A stretch of DNA of 24,927 bases from Lachnospiraceae bacterium (GCA_900770225.1 CAAGJU010000228.1:1-24927); one strand, 5' to 3'; numbered from the stretch's first letter, positions 15,241-22,803 are shown. Translations and numbers: made by a program. The notes: generated from the sequence alone by a model not told the origin.

Positions 15241-15411
15241 GCGGATGGTTTGCGCTGCTCTATGGCGGACAGGAGCAGTCTTCCGTGTATCGGGACATGA
15301 TGATCATCGGGCATATCAGGAACGAGGACCTTGGACTGATGAATAAAATGCCTGAGAGAGTAACGCTTACGATATCCCTGGACGGGTGAAGATAATATCA
15401 TTATCATCTTT

Positions 15412-15708
15412 GTCAATGTGACCTTTGAACCGGGCTGCCGCAACAACTGGCACATCCATCATGCGGACAAAGGCGGCGGGCAGATCCTGATCTGCACAGC
15501 CGGCGAGGGCTGGTATCAGGAGGAAGGCAAAGAGCCGCAGGAGCTGAAGGAGGGAAGCGTGGTTGCGATCCGCCCCGGCGTGAAGCACTGGCACGGCGCA
15601 AAGAAGGACAGCTGGTTCTCTCATATCTCTCTGGAAGTACCTGGCGAGAACACTTCGAATGAGTGGCTGGAGCCGGTAAGCGACGAATATTACGACAGTC
15701 TCGGCTGA
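15412..15708 (+). pseudogene. Cupin-domain protein, 5'-truncated
   Basis: The frame from about 15412 encodes a recognisable cupin: VNVTFEPGCRNNWHIHH (metal-binding His pair), a GGGQILICTAGEGWYQEEG strand, the PGVKHWHGA second cupin motif and a typical C-terminus ending SNEWLEPVSDEYYDSLG. Homologues begin about 35-45 residues earlier. Here the upstream frame is short and unrelated, starts at a stop at 15361, and has no SD. Metal-ligand residues are intact, so the cupin was functional before truncation. It sits next to a hydrolase/flavodoxin fossil, which suggests a decayed redox operon. Confidence 0.65.
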
Positions 15709-15733
15709 ATGGCAGAGAAAGGATGTAAGCAAT

Positions 15734-15811
15734 ATGAAAAACGAAGAACTGAATCTGACCCGGGAATGGGTCAGGGAAGCGTTCATTGAGAAAGGGGAAG
15801 CACTGTTATAA
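15734..15811 (+). pseudogene. 25-codon fossil: hydrolase N-terminus joined to flavodoxin C-terminus
   Basis: The ORF starts MKNEELNLTREWVREA, which resembles the N-terminus of alpha/beta hydrolases that often neighbour cupin and flavodoxin genes in Lachnospiraceae (from memory). It ends AFIEKGEALL-stop, nearly identical to AFIEKVKALL-stop of the intact flavodoxin at 17388. At DNA level 15785-15815 matches 17859-17889 with two mismatches in 31. A deletion joining two genes explains this. An AAAGGA SD precedes the ATG, but no functional domain remains. Confidence 0.6.
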
Positions 15812-15962
15812 AATATTGACCAGAGTTTGCAGAACTACAGAAGGGAAACAGTGAACGCTGCCTGAAGGGGATTTCGTGATACCGATCACAGACCGCTGTC
15901 AGAGCAGACATTCAGTGTAGAAGCATCAGTGTGGAAGCAGAAATGATGGCAGGGTGAGAAGT

Positions 15963-16538
15963 ATGGGAACGAAAGGTATCAGAATTGTCGTTTATCTGGG
16001 CTCTGGTTTCGGTAAGGACCCGATGTATGCGGACGCTGTCAGTGCTCTGGGACATCACATCGGACAGCAGGGTATGGAACTTGTGTACGGCGGAAGCCGC
16101 AACGGTCTGATGGGGATCCTCGCCTCTTCTGTGAAGGAGAGCGGAGGACAGGTGACGGGCGTGGAACCGGAATTTTTTGTCAATCAGGATTTCGACATGC
16201 CGGGACTGGATCACATGATCGTTGTCAAAGATATGAGTGAGCGGAAAGCACGCATGATCGAGCTGGCTGATGCCTTCATTGCTTTTCCGGGTGGTATAGG
16301 AACGCTGGACGAGATCTCCGAGGTCATCGTCCTGAATGCTCTCGGACAGATCCACAAGCCCTATGTGCTGTATGATCTGCATGGCTACTACCGTTCCCTG
16401 CGTGAGCAGCTTCTGCACATGCTGCAGGAAGGGTTCCTCACGCCGGAAAAATGTGCCGGCATACGTTTCATTTCTGACGAAGCCGAATTATTCGAATTCC
16501 TGGACGGACTGACCGGATGCGCCGGAGACAGGGCTTAA
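15963..16538 (+). CDS. LOG family nucleotide phosphoribohydrolase
   Basis: LOG-type proteins hydrolyse nucleoside 5'-monophosphates, classically cytokinin riboside monophosphates, releasing the base. The 191 residues contain VYGGSRNGLMG at 42-51, SERKARM at 92-98 and the signature PGGIGTLDE at 109-117, including the catalytic Arg and Glu. The length is typical. ATG 15963 is preferred over GTG 15954 because a GCAGGG SD lies about 8 nt upstream of it. The bacterial substrate is uncertain. The stop codon overlaps the stop of the convergent small ORF at 16535 (shared TTAA). Confidence 0.88.
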   Translation: MGTKGIRIVVYLGSGFGKDPMYADAVSALGHHIGQQGMELVYGGSRNGLMGILASSVKESGGQVTGVEPEFFVNQDFDMPGLDHMIVVKDMSERKARMIELADAFIAFPGGIGTLDEISEVIVLNALGQIHKPYVLYDLHGYYRSLREQLLHMLQEGFLTPEKCAGIRFISDEAELFEFLDGLTGCAGDRA

Positions 16539-16669
16539 GGAGACTTCACTCCTTCAGCCATTACCTGGATTGCTCCCAGACATTCCTGTCCGAGACCGGA
16601 CAGAATCGTCAGATAGTCGTTCTCGTCTGCCTGCCGTTTTTTTTCAATGGATACCAGTAATTTTTTCAT
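16535..16669 (-). pseudogene. 44-residue ORF, probable HipA toxin remnant
   Basis: The product runs MKKLLVSIEKKR to GVKSP. Its middle (DYLTILSGLGQECLGAIQVM) resembles the segment of HipA-type kinases around the LG-x-(D/E)C-x-GA-(I/V)Q motif. It follows the HipB-like gene by 12 nt on the same strand, where HipA would be expected, and lacks any kinase core. I infer a truncated toxin gene. A genuine small partner (HipS-like) is the alternative, although 44 residues is short for that. Confidence 0.45.
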
Positions 16670-16681
16670 AGGTTAAGATGC

Positions 16682-16906
16682 TCACCTCTCTGACAGATAA
16701 ATGTTCAGCCCCAGCAGACCGGCTATCATCATGGCTTTGCCTAGCTCTGTGGTGCTCTTGCCATTTTCCAGGTCAGAGATGAAGCTGGCGCTGATTCCGG
16801 TTATTTCAGTGATGTTTTTCTGCGTGTATCCAAGGGCCTTTCTTCTGTCATGTACCGCTTTTCCAAAGTCGGCCGGATCCTTGATTCGGGTCGTATGATT
16901 ATCCAT
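16682..16906 (-). CDS. HipB-like XRE antitoxin / autoregulator
   Basis: This 74-residue helix-turn-helix protein is of the HipB/Y4mF type: FGKAVHDRRKALGYTQKNIT, then TGISASFISDLENGKSTTELGKA, ending in a short hydrophobic strand. In HipBA modules this protein represses its own operon and neutralises the kinase toxin. The start at 16906 is supported by GGAG upstream; the longer ORF runs through the operators. Three dyad operators spaced 39 bp apart and a near-consensus promoter lie directly upstream. The expected toxin gene is reduced to a 44-codon ORF. Confidence 0.85.
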   Translation of the reverse strand: MDNHTTRIKDPADFGKAVHDRRKALGYTQKNITEITGISASFISDLENGKSTTELGKAMMIAGLLGLNIYLSER

Positions 16907-16926
16907 TTCTGTCTGTCTCCGTGCAT

Positions 16927-17022
16927 ATAGCCGAACGGCAATATTTCGTATTCGCAAAACGAAAAATAGCCGTTCGACGATATTTTGCTGTATCTGCATG
17001 AATTATAGCCGATCGCCTATAT
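16927..17022 (-). promoter_or_regulatory. Three evenly spaced operators of the HipB-like gene
   Basis: Imperfect dyads with consensus ATAGCCG-NN-CG(G/A/C)C(A/G/T)ATAT begin at 16927, 16966 and 17005, exactly 39 bp apart. The one at 17005 overlaps the promoter -10. This layout fits cooperative autorepression. Confidence 0.75.
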
Positions 17023-17030
17023 TCAGTCAA
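17002..17030 (-). promoter_or_regulatory. Sigma-A promoter of the HipB-like gene
   Basis: On the minus strand TTGACT (17025-17030) and TATAAT (17002-17007) are separated by 17 bp, a near-consensus promoter overlapped by the third operator. Confidence 0.8.
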
Positions 17031-17058
17031 TGCTCATCAGTTTTGCAAAGAAACAATG

Positions 17059-17115
17059 AATGTCCAGATTTCAAAATGTGTGGCATAAGCGCCGGAGATC
17101 CAAATCTGGAAATTG
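17059..17115. repeat. 57-bp dispersed repeat, copy 2
   Basis: Partner of the copy at 15184-15240. Here the bounding dyad TCCAGATTT/AAATCTGGA is perfect over 9 bp. It lies just upstream of the HipB-like promoter and before a flavodoxin fragment. Confidence 0.75.
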
Positions 17116-17154
17116 TTTTTCCTGCTCAGACCATTATATTGATGATATAGGTGT

Positions 17155-17346
17155 CATAATTTTTCGGGAAAGACGATCCTTCCGCTCTGTACCAATGAGG
17201 GATGCGGCATGGGACGCAGTGAGAGCGATCTTAAGAAGCTGGTACCCGGCGCATCCGTAAAAAAAGGACTGTCAATCAACGGTAGCAGTGCGGCACAGGC
17301 AGGCGGTGCTGTCGGGAAATGGCTTTCTGACAACGGATTGGTATGA
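17155..17346 (+). pseudogene. Flavodoxin C-terminal fragment
   Basis: The frame encodes HNFSGKTILPLCTNEGCGMGRSE, then LKKLVPGASVKKGLSING, ending SDNGLV-stop. This is the last 60 or so residues of a flavodoxin-type protein of the kind that ends in the FxGKT-(I/L)-PxCTNEG region. An in-frame stop at 17143 and the 57-bp repeat replace the FMN-loop half. It lies 41 bp upstream of an intact but different flavodoxin. Confidence 0.65.
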
Positions 17347-17387
17347 AGTGCAGTTTCCATTCAGAATTCAGAGAGGTTTGAATACAG

Positions 17388-17885
17388 ATGAAAAAAATAC
17401 TTGTGGTTTACTATTCCTGGTCGAATGGCAATACAAAGAATATTGCTGAAAAGCTTGCAGCAGCAACCGGCGCTGATCTGGCCCGGATTGAGACAGAAGT
17501 CCCTTATGAGGGTTCCTATAATGATGTGGTCTCGCAGGGGCAGAGGGAAGTGCAAAAAGGTTTCATGCCGAAGATCAGGCCGGTGGATGCGGATATTCAG
17601 GATTATGATGTGATCGCTATTGGAACCCCTACATGGTGGTACACGATGGCGCCGGCGGTTCATACATTTCTGCACAGTCAGAACTGGATAAGGAAAACCG
17701 TGATTCCGTTTATGACGAACGGAGGCTGGCCGGGACACGTCATTAAAGATATGAAGAAAGAGTGCACCGGAGCTGATTCCCCGGTATCCATGCAGATCAG
17801 ATTCGATTCTACCGGCGGAGATCATATGGAAACAACAGAAAAAGAAGTGGACGCCTTTATTGAGAAAGTGAAAGCACTGTTATAA
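17388..17885 (+). CDS. Flavodoxin family protein
   Basis: This is a 165-residue FMN-binding electron carrier or NAD(P)H-dependent reductase. The phosphate-binding loop YSWSNGNTKNIA is at residues 9-20. PTWWYTMAPAV near 85-95 and TNGGWPG at about 110-117 supply the isoalloxazine-binding loops. The cytosolic length is typical of short-chain flavodoxins. AGAGAGG lies 11 nt upstream of the ATG, a slightly long spacing. Its 3' end is duplicated in the fossil at 15734. Fragments of a cupin, a hydrolase and another flavodoxin upstream suggest it survives from a larger redox operon. Confidence 0.88.
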   Translation: MKKILVVYYSWSNGNTKNIAEKLAAATGADLARIETEVPYEGSYNDVVSQGQREVQKGFMPKIRPVDADIQDYDVIAIGTPTWWYTMAPAVHTFLHSQNWIRKTVIPFMTNGGWPGHVIKDMKKECTGADSPVSMQIRFDSTGGDHMETTEKEVDAFIEKVKALL

Positions 17886-18045
17886 AATACCCATACGTTT
17901 CGTCTCTGATGAAGCAGCGTAGAGAAACTGGTGCGACGGGAACGGCATACCTGCCTCCTCAGCGAGGACAGGATCGGAAACTGTGAATTCAGTGCGGCGG
18001 CCTGCGGATACAGAGAAGCAGCACAGCCAGTATAAGATTTTTATC

Positions 18046-18090
18046 TCACCCCGTTTGCCGGTTTTCATCTGGCAGACGGGGTGTTCTTTT
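18046..18090 (+). terminator. Terminator between flavodoxin and GNAT genes
   Basis: CACCCCGT-TTGCCGG pairs with CTGGCAGA-CGGGGTG (with mismatches), then TTCTTTTAT. It is 160 nt after the flavodoxin stop and abuts the convergent GNAT stop. Confidence 0.7.
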
Positions 18091-18526
18091 ATAATTTCTT
18101 TCTCATTTTTACGTGTGGTATCCCTGCTTCGATAAAGTCCTCCGATATCGTCTCAAAGCCGAGCTTTTTGTAAAAGCCTTCCGCGCTTTTCTGCGAATCA
18201 AGCACAATCTGTTCAGCTCCGTATTTTTCTCTGGCCACGCGGCAGGCAAAATCCATGAGCTGTCTGCCGATTCCCTTTTTCCGCTGTATGGTCAGCACTC
18301 TGCCGAACTGAATATCGCCCGGTTTTTCTCCTCTGTACATTCTGAGATAGGCTTCTACCTCTCCGTTTTCTGACAGGCTGTATACATGGACACATTGGTA
18401 ATCCTCACCGTCCGCGTCAGGGTAGAGGATTTTTTCTTCCCTGATAAATACCGCTGCTCTGGCTTTCAAAATCTTGTAGAGTTCGTGCGTTGTTAATTCA
18501 TCAAATGTCTTTGCAATAAAATCCAT
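18089..18526 (-). CDS. GNAT family N-acetyltransferase (ElaA-like)
   Basis: This is a predicted acetyl-CoA-dependent acetyltransferase, 145 residues long. The N-terminus (FDELTTHELYKILKARAAVF) and the VEAYLRMYR strand match ElaA-type proteins. The acetyl-CoA pyrophosphate loop is QRKKGIGRQLM (about 81-91), followed by GFYKKLGFE near the C-terminus. GGGAGG is 4 nt before the ATG. It is a single gene, divergent from the DUF389 gene. Its acceptor substrate is unknown. Confidence 0.88.
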   Translation of the reverse strand: MDFIAKTFDELTTHELYKILKARAAVFIREEKILYPDADGEDYQCVHVYSLSENGEVEAYLRMYRGEKPGDIQFGRVLTIQRKKGIGRQLMDFACRVAREKYGAEQIVLDSQKSAEGFYKKLGFETISEDFIEAGIPHVKMRKKL

Positions 18527-18712
18527 ATTGCCTCCCTGTTATCATGTCTTATCCATCTGCATCCATCTGTGTACTGAATATCATATACCGTGCGTAAACC
18601 GGAGTAAATGATCCATACCATTCACCGGATCAGATGAATGAATCATGGTTATAAATGTTGATAAAAGCCTGCCTCCCTGCAATAATGGAGCTGCATGAGG
18701 GAGGAATGACAG

Positions 18713-19495
18713 ATGACTGAAAATGATAATGCAAACCAGCAACGTGAGAAAGTTAAACAGACATTCGCCAAACTCTTTTCTATATCTGAGGACAGAGCTT
18801 CCAATGAAGAAATTCGCGACAGATTATTATCAGGTGGAAAAGTTACAGGAACCAATATGTGTATCATGGTCTGCGCGATCCTGATCGCTTCGGTGGGACT
18901 TCGGACGAATTCCGTGGCGGTTATCATTGGCGCTATGCTGATTTCTCCGTTAATGGGGAGTATTCTGGCAATCTCTTACGGAACTGTTTCCAATGATCCT
19001 TATCTGGTCCGCAAACATGCGATCGGTTTTGCCATGCAGATTCTGTTCAGCGTTGCAACAGCAGCGATATATTTCGCATTTTCTTCATTGAAGGAGCCGA
19101 CAGAACAGCTGCTCGCAAGAACATCACCCGGTATCACGGATGTCATTATCGCTATAGCAGGTGGAGTAGCAGGGATTATCGGACAGACGAGAAATGACAA
19201 GTTCAACAATATCATTCCCGGAGTGGCTATTGCAACAGCACTGATGCCTCCGCTTTGCACCTGCGGTTATTGTATTGCCAATGGAAAATTGCAGCTTCTT
19301 GCCGGAGCTGCCTATCTGTTTGTAATCAATACCTACTTTATCTATGCTTCTTCATGTGTGGTTCTGTATCTGTTAGAGATACCGAAAGTAAAGAAGTTGA
19401 GTGAAAAAGAATGGAAGAGGCTCAGACACAAAAGCATCAGAAATACGATTCTTGTCTTACTGCCAATTATTCTGATTGCTTTTCAGATTGTCTGA
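18713..19495 (+). CDS. DUF389 family membrane protein
   Basis: This 260-residue integral membrane protein has the DUF389 hallmark GAMLISPLMGSILAISYG around residues 75-92. GRTNS-like and PGVAIATALMPPLCT segments (about 170-185) and about five or six hydrophobic helices follow. Many homologues are 300-450 residues with extra C-terminal soluble sequence; this one ends right after the last helix (LLPIILIAFQIV), so it is a short form or C-terminally truncated. The SD GAGGGAGG is followed by the ATG 8 nt later and can pair with CCTCCC at 18672-18677. Function is unknown. Confidence 0.82.
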   Translation: MTENDNANQQREKVKQTFAKLFSISEDRASNEEIRDRLLSGGKVTGTNMCIMVCAILIASVGLRTNSVAVIIGAMLISPLMGSILAISYGTVSNDPYLVRKHAIGFAMQILFSVATAAIYFAFSSLKEPTEQLLARTSPGITDVIIAIAGGVAGIIGQTRNDKFNNIIPGVAIATALMPPLCTCGYCIANGKLQLLAGAAYLFVINTYFIYASSCVVLYLLEIPKVKKLSEKEWKRLRHKSIRNTILVLLPIILIAFQIV

Positions 19496-19554
19496 CCGGT
19501 GGGTGGCTTAACCCGAACGGGGTTCGGAAATATGTTTGCATGAGGATGGCGATA

Positions 19555-19895
19555 CTAACCGTGTTTCCGTGTCTGTCCGCTTCCGTACTGGATAGCGAAT
19601 TTTGGACAGCGATGCAGGCACCCGAGGCACATGACGCATTGCTTTTTGACCCATACAGGTTTACCGTCCTTCATCTCAATTGCGTGAACAGGACATTTCT
19701 TTGCGCATAATCCGCAGCCAATGCAGGAATCTGTTACATGAAGATATTTTGTCTTTCTTGTAATTCCGTCATAAATGACATGCCCAATTTCATTTTTATC
19801 GACGGCAGCTGCGATGGAGACCAGCTGTTCTCCATCTGCAGAAATGCACTCGCAACATACTTGCTGTTTCCGGTTGCGGAAAAATAGAAGATCAT
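19555..19895 (-). pseudogene. EFR1-type ferredoxin remnant (frameshift plus internal deletion)
   Basis: From 19895 the minus strand reads MIFYFSATGNSKYVA, the FMN loop of EFR1-family proteins. A single-base shift follows, then ISADGEQLVSIAAAVDKNE in another frame. The rest of the flavodoxin domain is missing. It resumes at the ferredoxin domain with two CxxCxxCxxxCP-type clusters (DSCIGCGLCAKKCPVHA, and QCVMCLGCLHRCPKFA), ending near 19555. Intact homologues are about 250-270 residues. The first Met is fused in frame to the truncated SDR. Confidence 0.75.
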
Positions 19896-20264
19896 TAATG
19901 GAATACAGACTTTGTTGATAAGTGTCATAGCTGTGATGTCCAGGTCGATCATCATTTCGATGCTTTTTTCAGGCATATCTTCAAATGATCCGCAGATGCA
20001 GCAGCCTGCGTTATTGATAAGAATCTTTATGTCCGCATGTTCTTCTCTGAGCATGTCCGAAATTGCTGCAAATGATTTTCTGTCTGTGAGGTCCATCGGA
20101 ATGGGGCGGACATTTGCAGGTGAACATTCTTTCGCGAGTGCTTCCAGACGTTCCTTTCTTCTGGCTACAATCCAGATTTCATCCAGGCCACCCTGTTCAG
20201 CCACGGCTCTGGTAAACTCTGCGCCAAGTCCTGATGAAGCACCGGTGATAACTGCTATTTTCAT
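19896..20264 (-). pseudogene. Short-chain dehydrogenase, C-terminally truncated
   Basis: MKIAVITGASSGLGAEF opens an SDR Rossmann fold with the TGxxxGxG cofactor motif; LINNAG follows near residue 80 and NKVCIPLM near 120. The sequence then switches directly into an EFR1 ferredoxin start. The catalytic YxxxK motif and half the fold are absent, so it is non-functional as an SDR. The deletion joins two genes of the same strand. The start at 20264 has only a weak SD. Confidence 0.8.
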
Positions 20265-20557
20265 AAGACCACTTCTTTTCTTATATAAATATTTGAACAA
20301 ATGTCTAAATGTAATGATAGCCGGATCGTGGGAAATAACAATCTTCAGATTTTAGCTTTTGTCTATTTATTTGCATAATTTGATAATTGTCCATCATCAT
20401 ACGACTGGATATGATTACCGTCAGTATGTAAAAGCTGATGGTAAAAAACTGTGAAATATTTATAGTGAAAGTAAACATCAGGGAGAGTATGCTGAATATG
20501 CATTTGGTATAGTCATAGAAATTTACACTTATCATGTTTGCATGAGGCTCGCTATGA
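20265..20557. other. AT-rich stretch upstream of the HD-GYP remnant
   Basis: No gene is visible. It presumably holds the promoter of the truncated SDR and decayed upstream sequence of the HD-GYP gene, but no further coding similarity could be recognised. Confidence 0.4.
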
Positions 20558-20698
20558 GCAGACGGGTGGTGGACTTTTTTATTATACTGCGGAATCAGTA
20601 AGAACGATTTCAATGCTATCAGGCACTCATTATGGAGCAGGAATACGAAAGTTGTACGTATAGCAGTGATGCTGGCAGGCGGAATGCAAGCCATTTTT
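20558..20698 (+). pseudogene. Displaced N-terminal membrane segment of the HD-GYP protein
   Basis: This frame reads DGWWTFLLYCGISKNDFNAI, then IRHSLWSRNTKVVRIAVMLAGGMQAIF. It ends where the downstream HD-GYP frame begins to make sense (PATSVIVFIELLPLSI). The two frames differ by one register, which indicates a frameshift near 20690-20700. A stop at 20555 closes the fragment upstream; the rest of the sensor half is gone. Confidence 0.5.
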
Positions 20699-21546
20699 CC
20701 ACGCCGGCGACGAGTGTCATCGTATTTATCGAGCTTCTTCCGCTGTCGATTGATGACAGGCCGATCAGGATGTATGCAGTCATGCTGGGCGAGACGATCG
20801 GATATCTGTCTGCATCCCGTTTATTCAAGTCACCCGGAGCTTTTTCGATGGACGTAGTGAATGCAGTAACATTCTGCGGTGTTGGAATGGTATTGTATGG
20901 CATTATCTGCACAAGGAACGTACACGAGATATATCACAGGATCCGCATCGAAAAAATCCAGAACAATGTTATTTCCTCTCTTGCAACTGATGTCGAGGAA
21001 CGCGATGAAAATACAGGACACCATATCCAGAGAACAGAATCATACGTAAAAAAGATGCTTGAAAAACTGACAGAGTGCGACAATTATTCCCATCTCTCTG
21101 AGGACTATATAAGAAATGTCATGTTGGCTGCGCCCATGCATGATATTGGAAAAATAAAAATCCCCGATTCCATTCTGAATAAGCCTGGCAAGCTGACTGC
21201 TGAAGAGTTCGAGATTATGAAAAAGCATGCGGCTTACGGCGGAGACATTATTAAAAAGACGATCACCAACGTTGAGGAAAAAGCGTATTGTGATGTCGCG
21301 TACAATATCGCCCGATATCATCATGAGCGGTATGATGGAAAAGGCTATCCTGACGGTCTTAAGGGTACAGATATTCCTTTCGAAGCGAGAATCATGGCAT
21401 TGGCAGATGTCTATGATGCCCTTGTTTCCAAAAGAGTATATAAAGACGCATTTCCAAAGGAAAAAGCAATACAGATCATTGAAGAGGGCAGTGGTACTCA
21501 GTTCGACCCTGCATTGGTCCCGATTTTTCTCGACTGCATCAGATAA
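20632..21546 (+). CDS. HD-GYP domain c-di-GMP phosphodiesterase, N-terminus disrupted
   Basis: HD-GYP proteins hydrolyse cyclic di-GMP. The output domain is complete at residues 113-300: ERDENTGHHIQR (123-134), MHDIGKIKIPDSILNKPG (H170, D171), KKHAAYGG, HHERYDGKGYPDG with the GYP at 238-240, then ARIMALADVYDALVS. Residues 24-95 are two to three membrane helices. The first 22 residues are probably out-of-frame sequence, since the sensible upstream frame is displaced (see 20558-20698). No SD precedes the ATG. Either the protein is made from an internal start or the locus is dead. All metal-binding residues are kept. Confidence 0.75.
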   Translation: MEQEYESCTYSSDAGRRNASHFSTPATSVIVFIELLPLSIDDRPIRMYAVMLGETIGYLSASRLFKSPGAFSMDVVNAVTFCGVGMVLYGIICTRNVHEIYHRIRIEKIQNNVISSLATDVEERDENTGHHIQRTESYVKKMLEKLTECDNYSHLSEDYIRNVMLAAPMHDIGKIKIPDSILNKPGKLTAEEFEIMKKHAAYGGDIIKKTITNVEEKAYCDVAYNIARYHHERYDGKGYPDGLKGTDIPFEARIMALADVYDALVSKRVYKDAFPKEKAIQIIEEGSGTQFDPALVPIFLDCIR

Positions 21547-21587
21547 GTACTATTCAGGGTTGAGGCTGTCAGGGCGAACAATTCAAG

Positions 21588-21616
21588 TTGAGAAAAAAGA
21601 TGGCATCTGCTACAAT
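21588..21616 (+). promoter_or_regulatory. ychF promoter
   Basis: TTGAGA (21588-21593), a 17-bp spacer and TACAAT (21611-21616) preceded by TGC (extended -10). It is about 65 nt before the ychF start. Confidence 0.8.
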
Positions 21617-21687
21617 AAATCCTTGTGTTAAACTCTTTAAGAGTGAGAAATCGGGGAAACCTGAAAGCAAAGGAGATACAGAAACAG

Positions 21688-22803
21688 ATGAAATTAGGTA
21701 TCGTCGGATTGCCGAATGTCGGAAAGTCTACATTATTTAATGCTCTCACGCAGGCAGGTGCTGAGATGGCGAACTATCCGTTCTGCACGATCGACCCGAA
21801 TGTCGGTGTCGTTGCCGTGCCGGATGAGAGACTGAAGCTGCTCGGAGATTTCTTCCATTCAAAGAAGGTTACGCCTGCTGTCATTGAATTTGTCGACATT
21901 GCGGGTCTGGTAAAGGGCGCGTCGAAGGGCGAGGGTCTCGGCAACCAGTTCCTGGCAAACATCCGTGAGTGCGATGCCATTGTTCATGTGGTTCGCTGCT
22001 TTGATGATCCGAACGTGATCCATGTGGACGGAAGCGTGGATCCGGCCAGAGATATTGAGACCATCGACCTCGAGCTGATTTTTGCCGATCTGGAGGTTCT
22101 GGAGAGAAGAATCTCGAAGACGACACGCGCGGCGAGAATCGGAGACAAGGCTGCCATCAAGGAACTCGAGATGCTGAACAAATTGAAAGAGCATCTGGAG
22201 AACGGCAAGGATGCTATTTCCTTCGACATGAGCGAGTATAAAGATGACGATGAGGTACAGGCTGCTTTCGGTGAGCTGAATCTGCTGACGGCAAAGCCGG
22301 TGATTTATGCGGCTAATGTCAAGGAAGATGATCTGGCAAATGATGGGGATACGAACCCACATGTACAGGCCGTGAGAAAAATAGCCGCGGAGAAGGGCAG
22401 CGAGGTGTTTGTCGTCTGCGCGGAGATCGAGGCTGAGATGGCCGATATGTCTGAAGAGGACAAGCAGATGTTCCTCGATGAGCTCGGCGTGAAATCTTCC
22501 GGTCTCGACAAACTGATTCAGGCTTCTTACCGTACGCTGGGACTGATGAGCTTCCTGACCGGCGGCGAAGATGAGACAAGAGCGTGGACGATCAAGATCG
22601 GCACGAAGGCACCGCAGGCTGCCGGCAAGATCCATACGGATTTTGAGCGCGGCTTCATCAAGGCTGAGACGATCAATTACAAGGATCTGCTCGCGTCAGG
22701 CTCTTATGCAGCAGCCCGCGAAAAAGGACTTGTCCGTATGGAGGGCAAGGACTATGTCGTACAGGACGGCGATGTCATCATTTTCAGGTTCAATGTGACC
22801 TGA
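21688..22803 (+). CDS. ychF: Redox-regulated ribosome-associated ATPase/GTPase YchF (OLA1)
   Basis: This is a universally conserved Obg-family P-loop protein that binds ATP in preference to GTP and associates with ribosomes. The 371 residues match the family. Walker A GLPNVGKST is at 7-15, the switch II DIAGLVKGASKGEGLGNQFL near 70-89, and an unusual NVKE in place of NKxD around 210, as expected for YchF. The C-terminal TGS domain ends in DYVVQDGDVIIFRFNV. ATG 21688 is chosen; AAAGGAG lies about 12 nt upstream. It is monocistronic with its own promoter and a strong terminator. Confidence 0.95.
   Translation: MKLGIVGLPNVGKSTLFNALTQAGAEMANYPFCTIDPNVGVVAVPDERLKLLGDFFHSKKVTPAVIEFVDIAGLVKGASKGEGLGNQFLANIRECDAIVHVVRCFDDPNVIHVDGSVDPARDIETIDLELIFADLEVLERRISKTTRAARIGDKAAIKELEMLNKLKEHLENGKDAISFDMSEYKDDDEVQAAFGELNLLTAKPVIYAANVKEDDLANDGDTNPHVQAVRKIAAEKGSEVFVVCAEIEAEMADMSEEDKQMFLDELGVKSSGLDKLIQASYRTLGLMSFLTGGEDETRAWTIKIGTKAPQAAGKIHTDFERGFIKAETINYKDLLASGSYAAAREKGLVRMEGKDYVVQDGDVIIFRFNVT

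Noticed and set aside
15201..15389. 62-codon ORF starting MCGISASDKKLEI
   Set aside because: It begins inside the 57-bp repeat, has no SD or known domain, and ends in a different frame from the cupin remnant. It is more likely repeat plus junction sequence than a gene.
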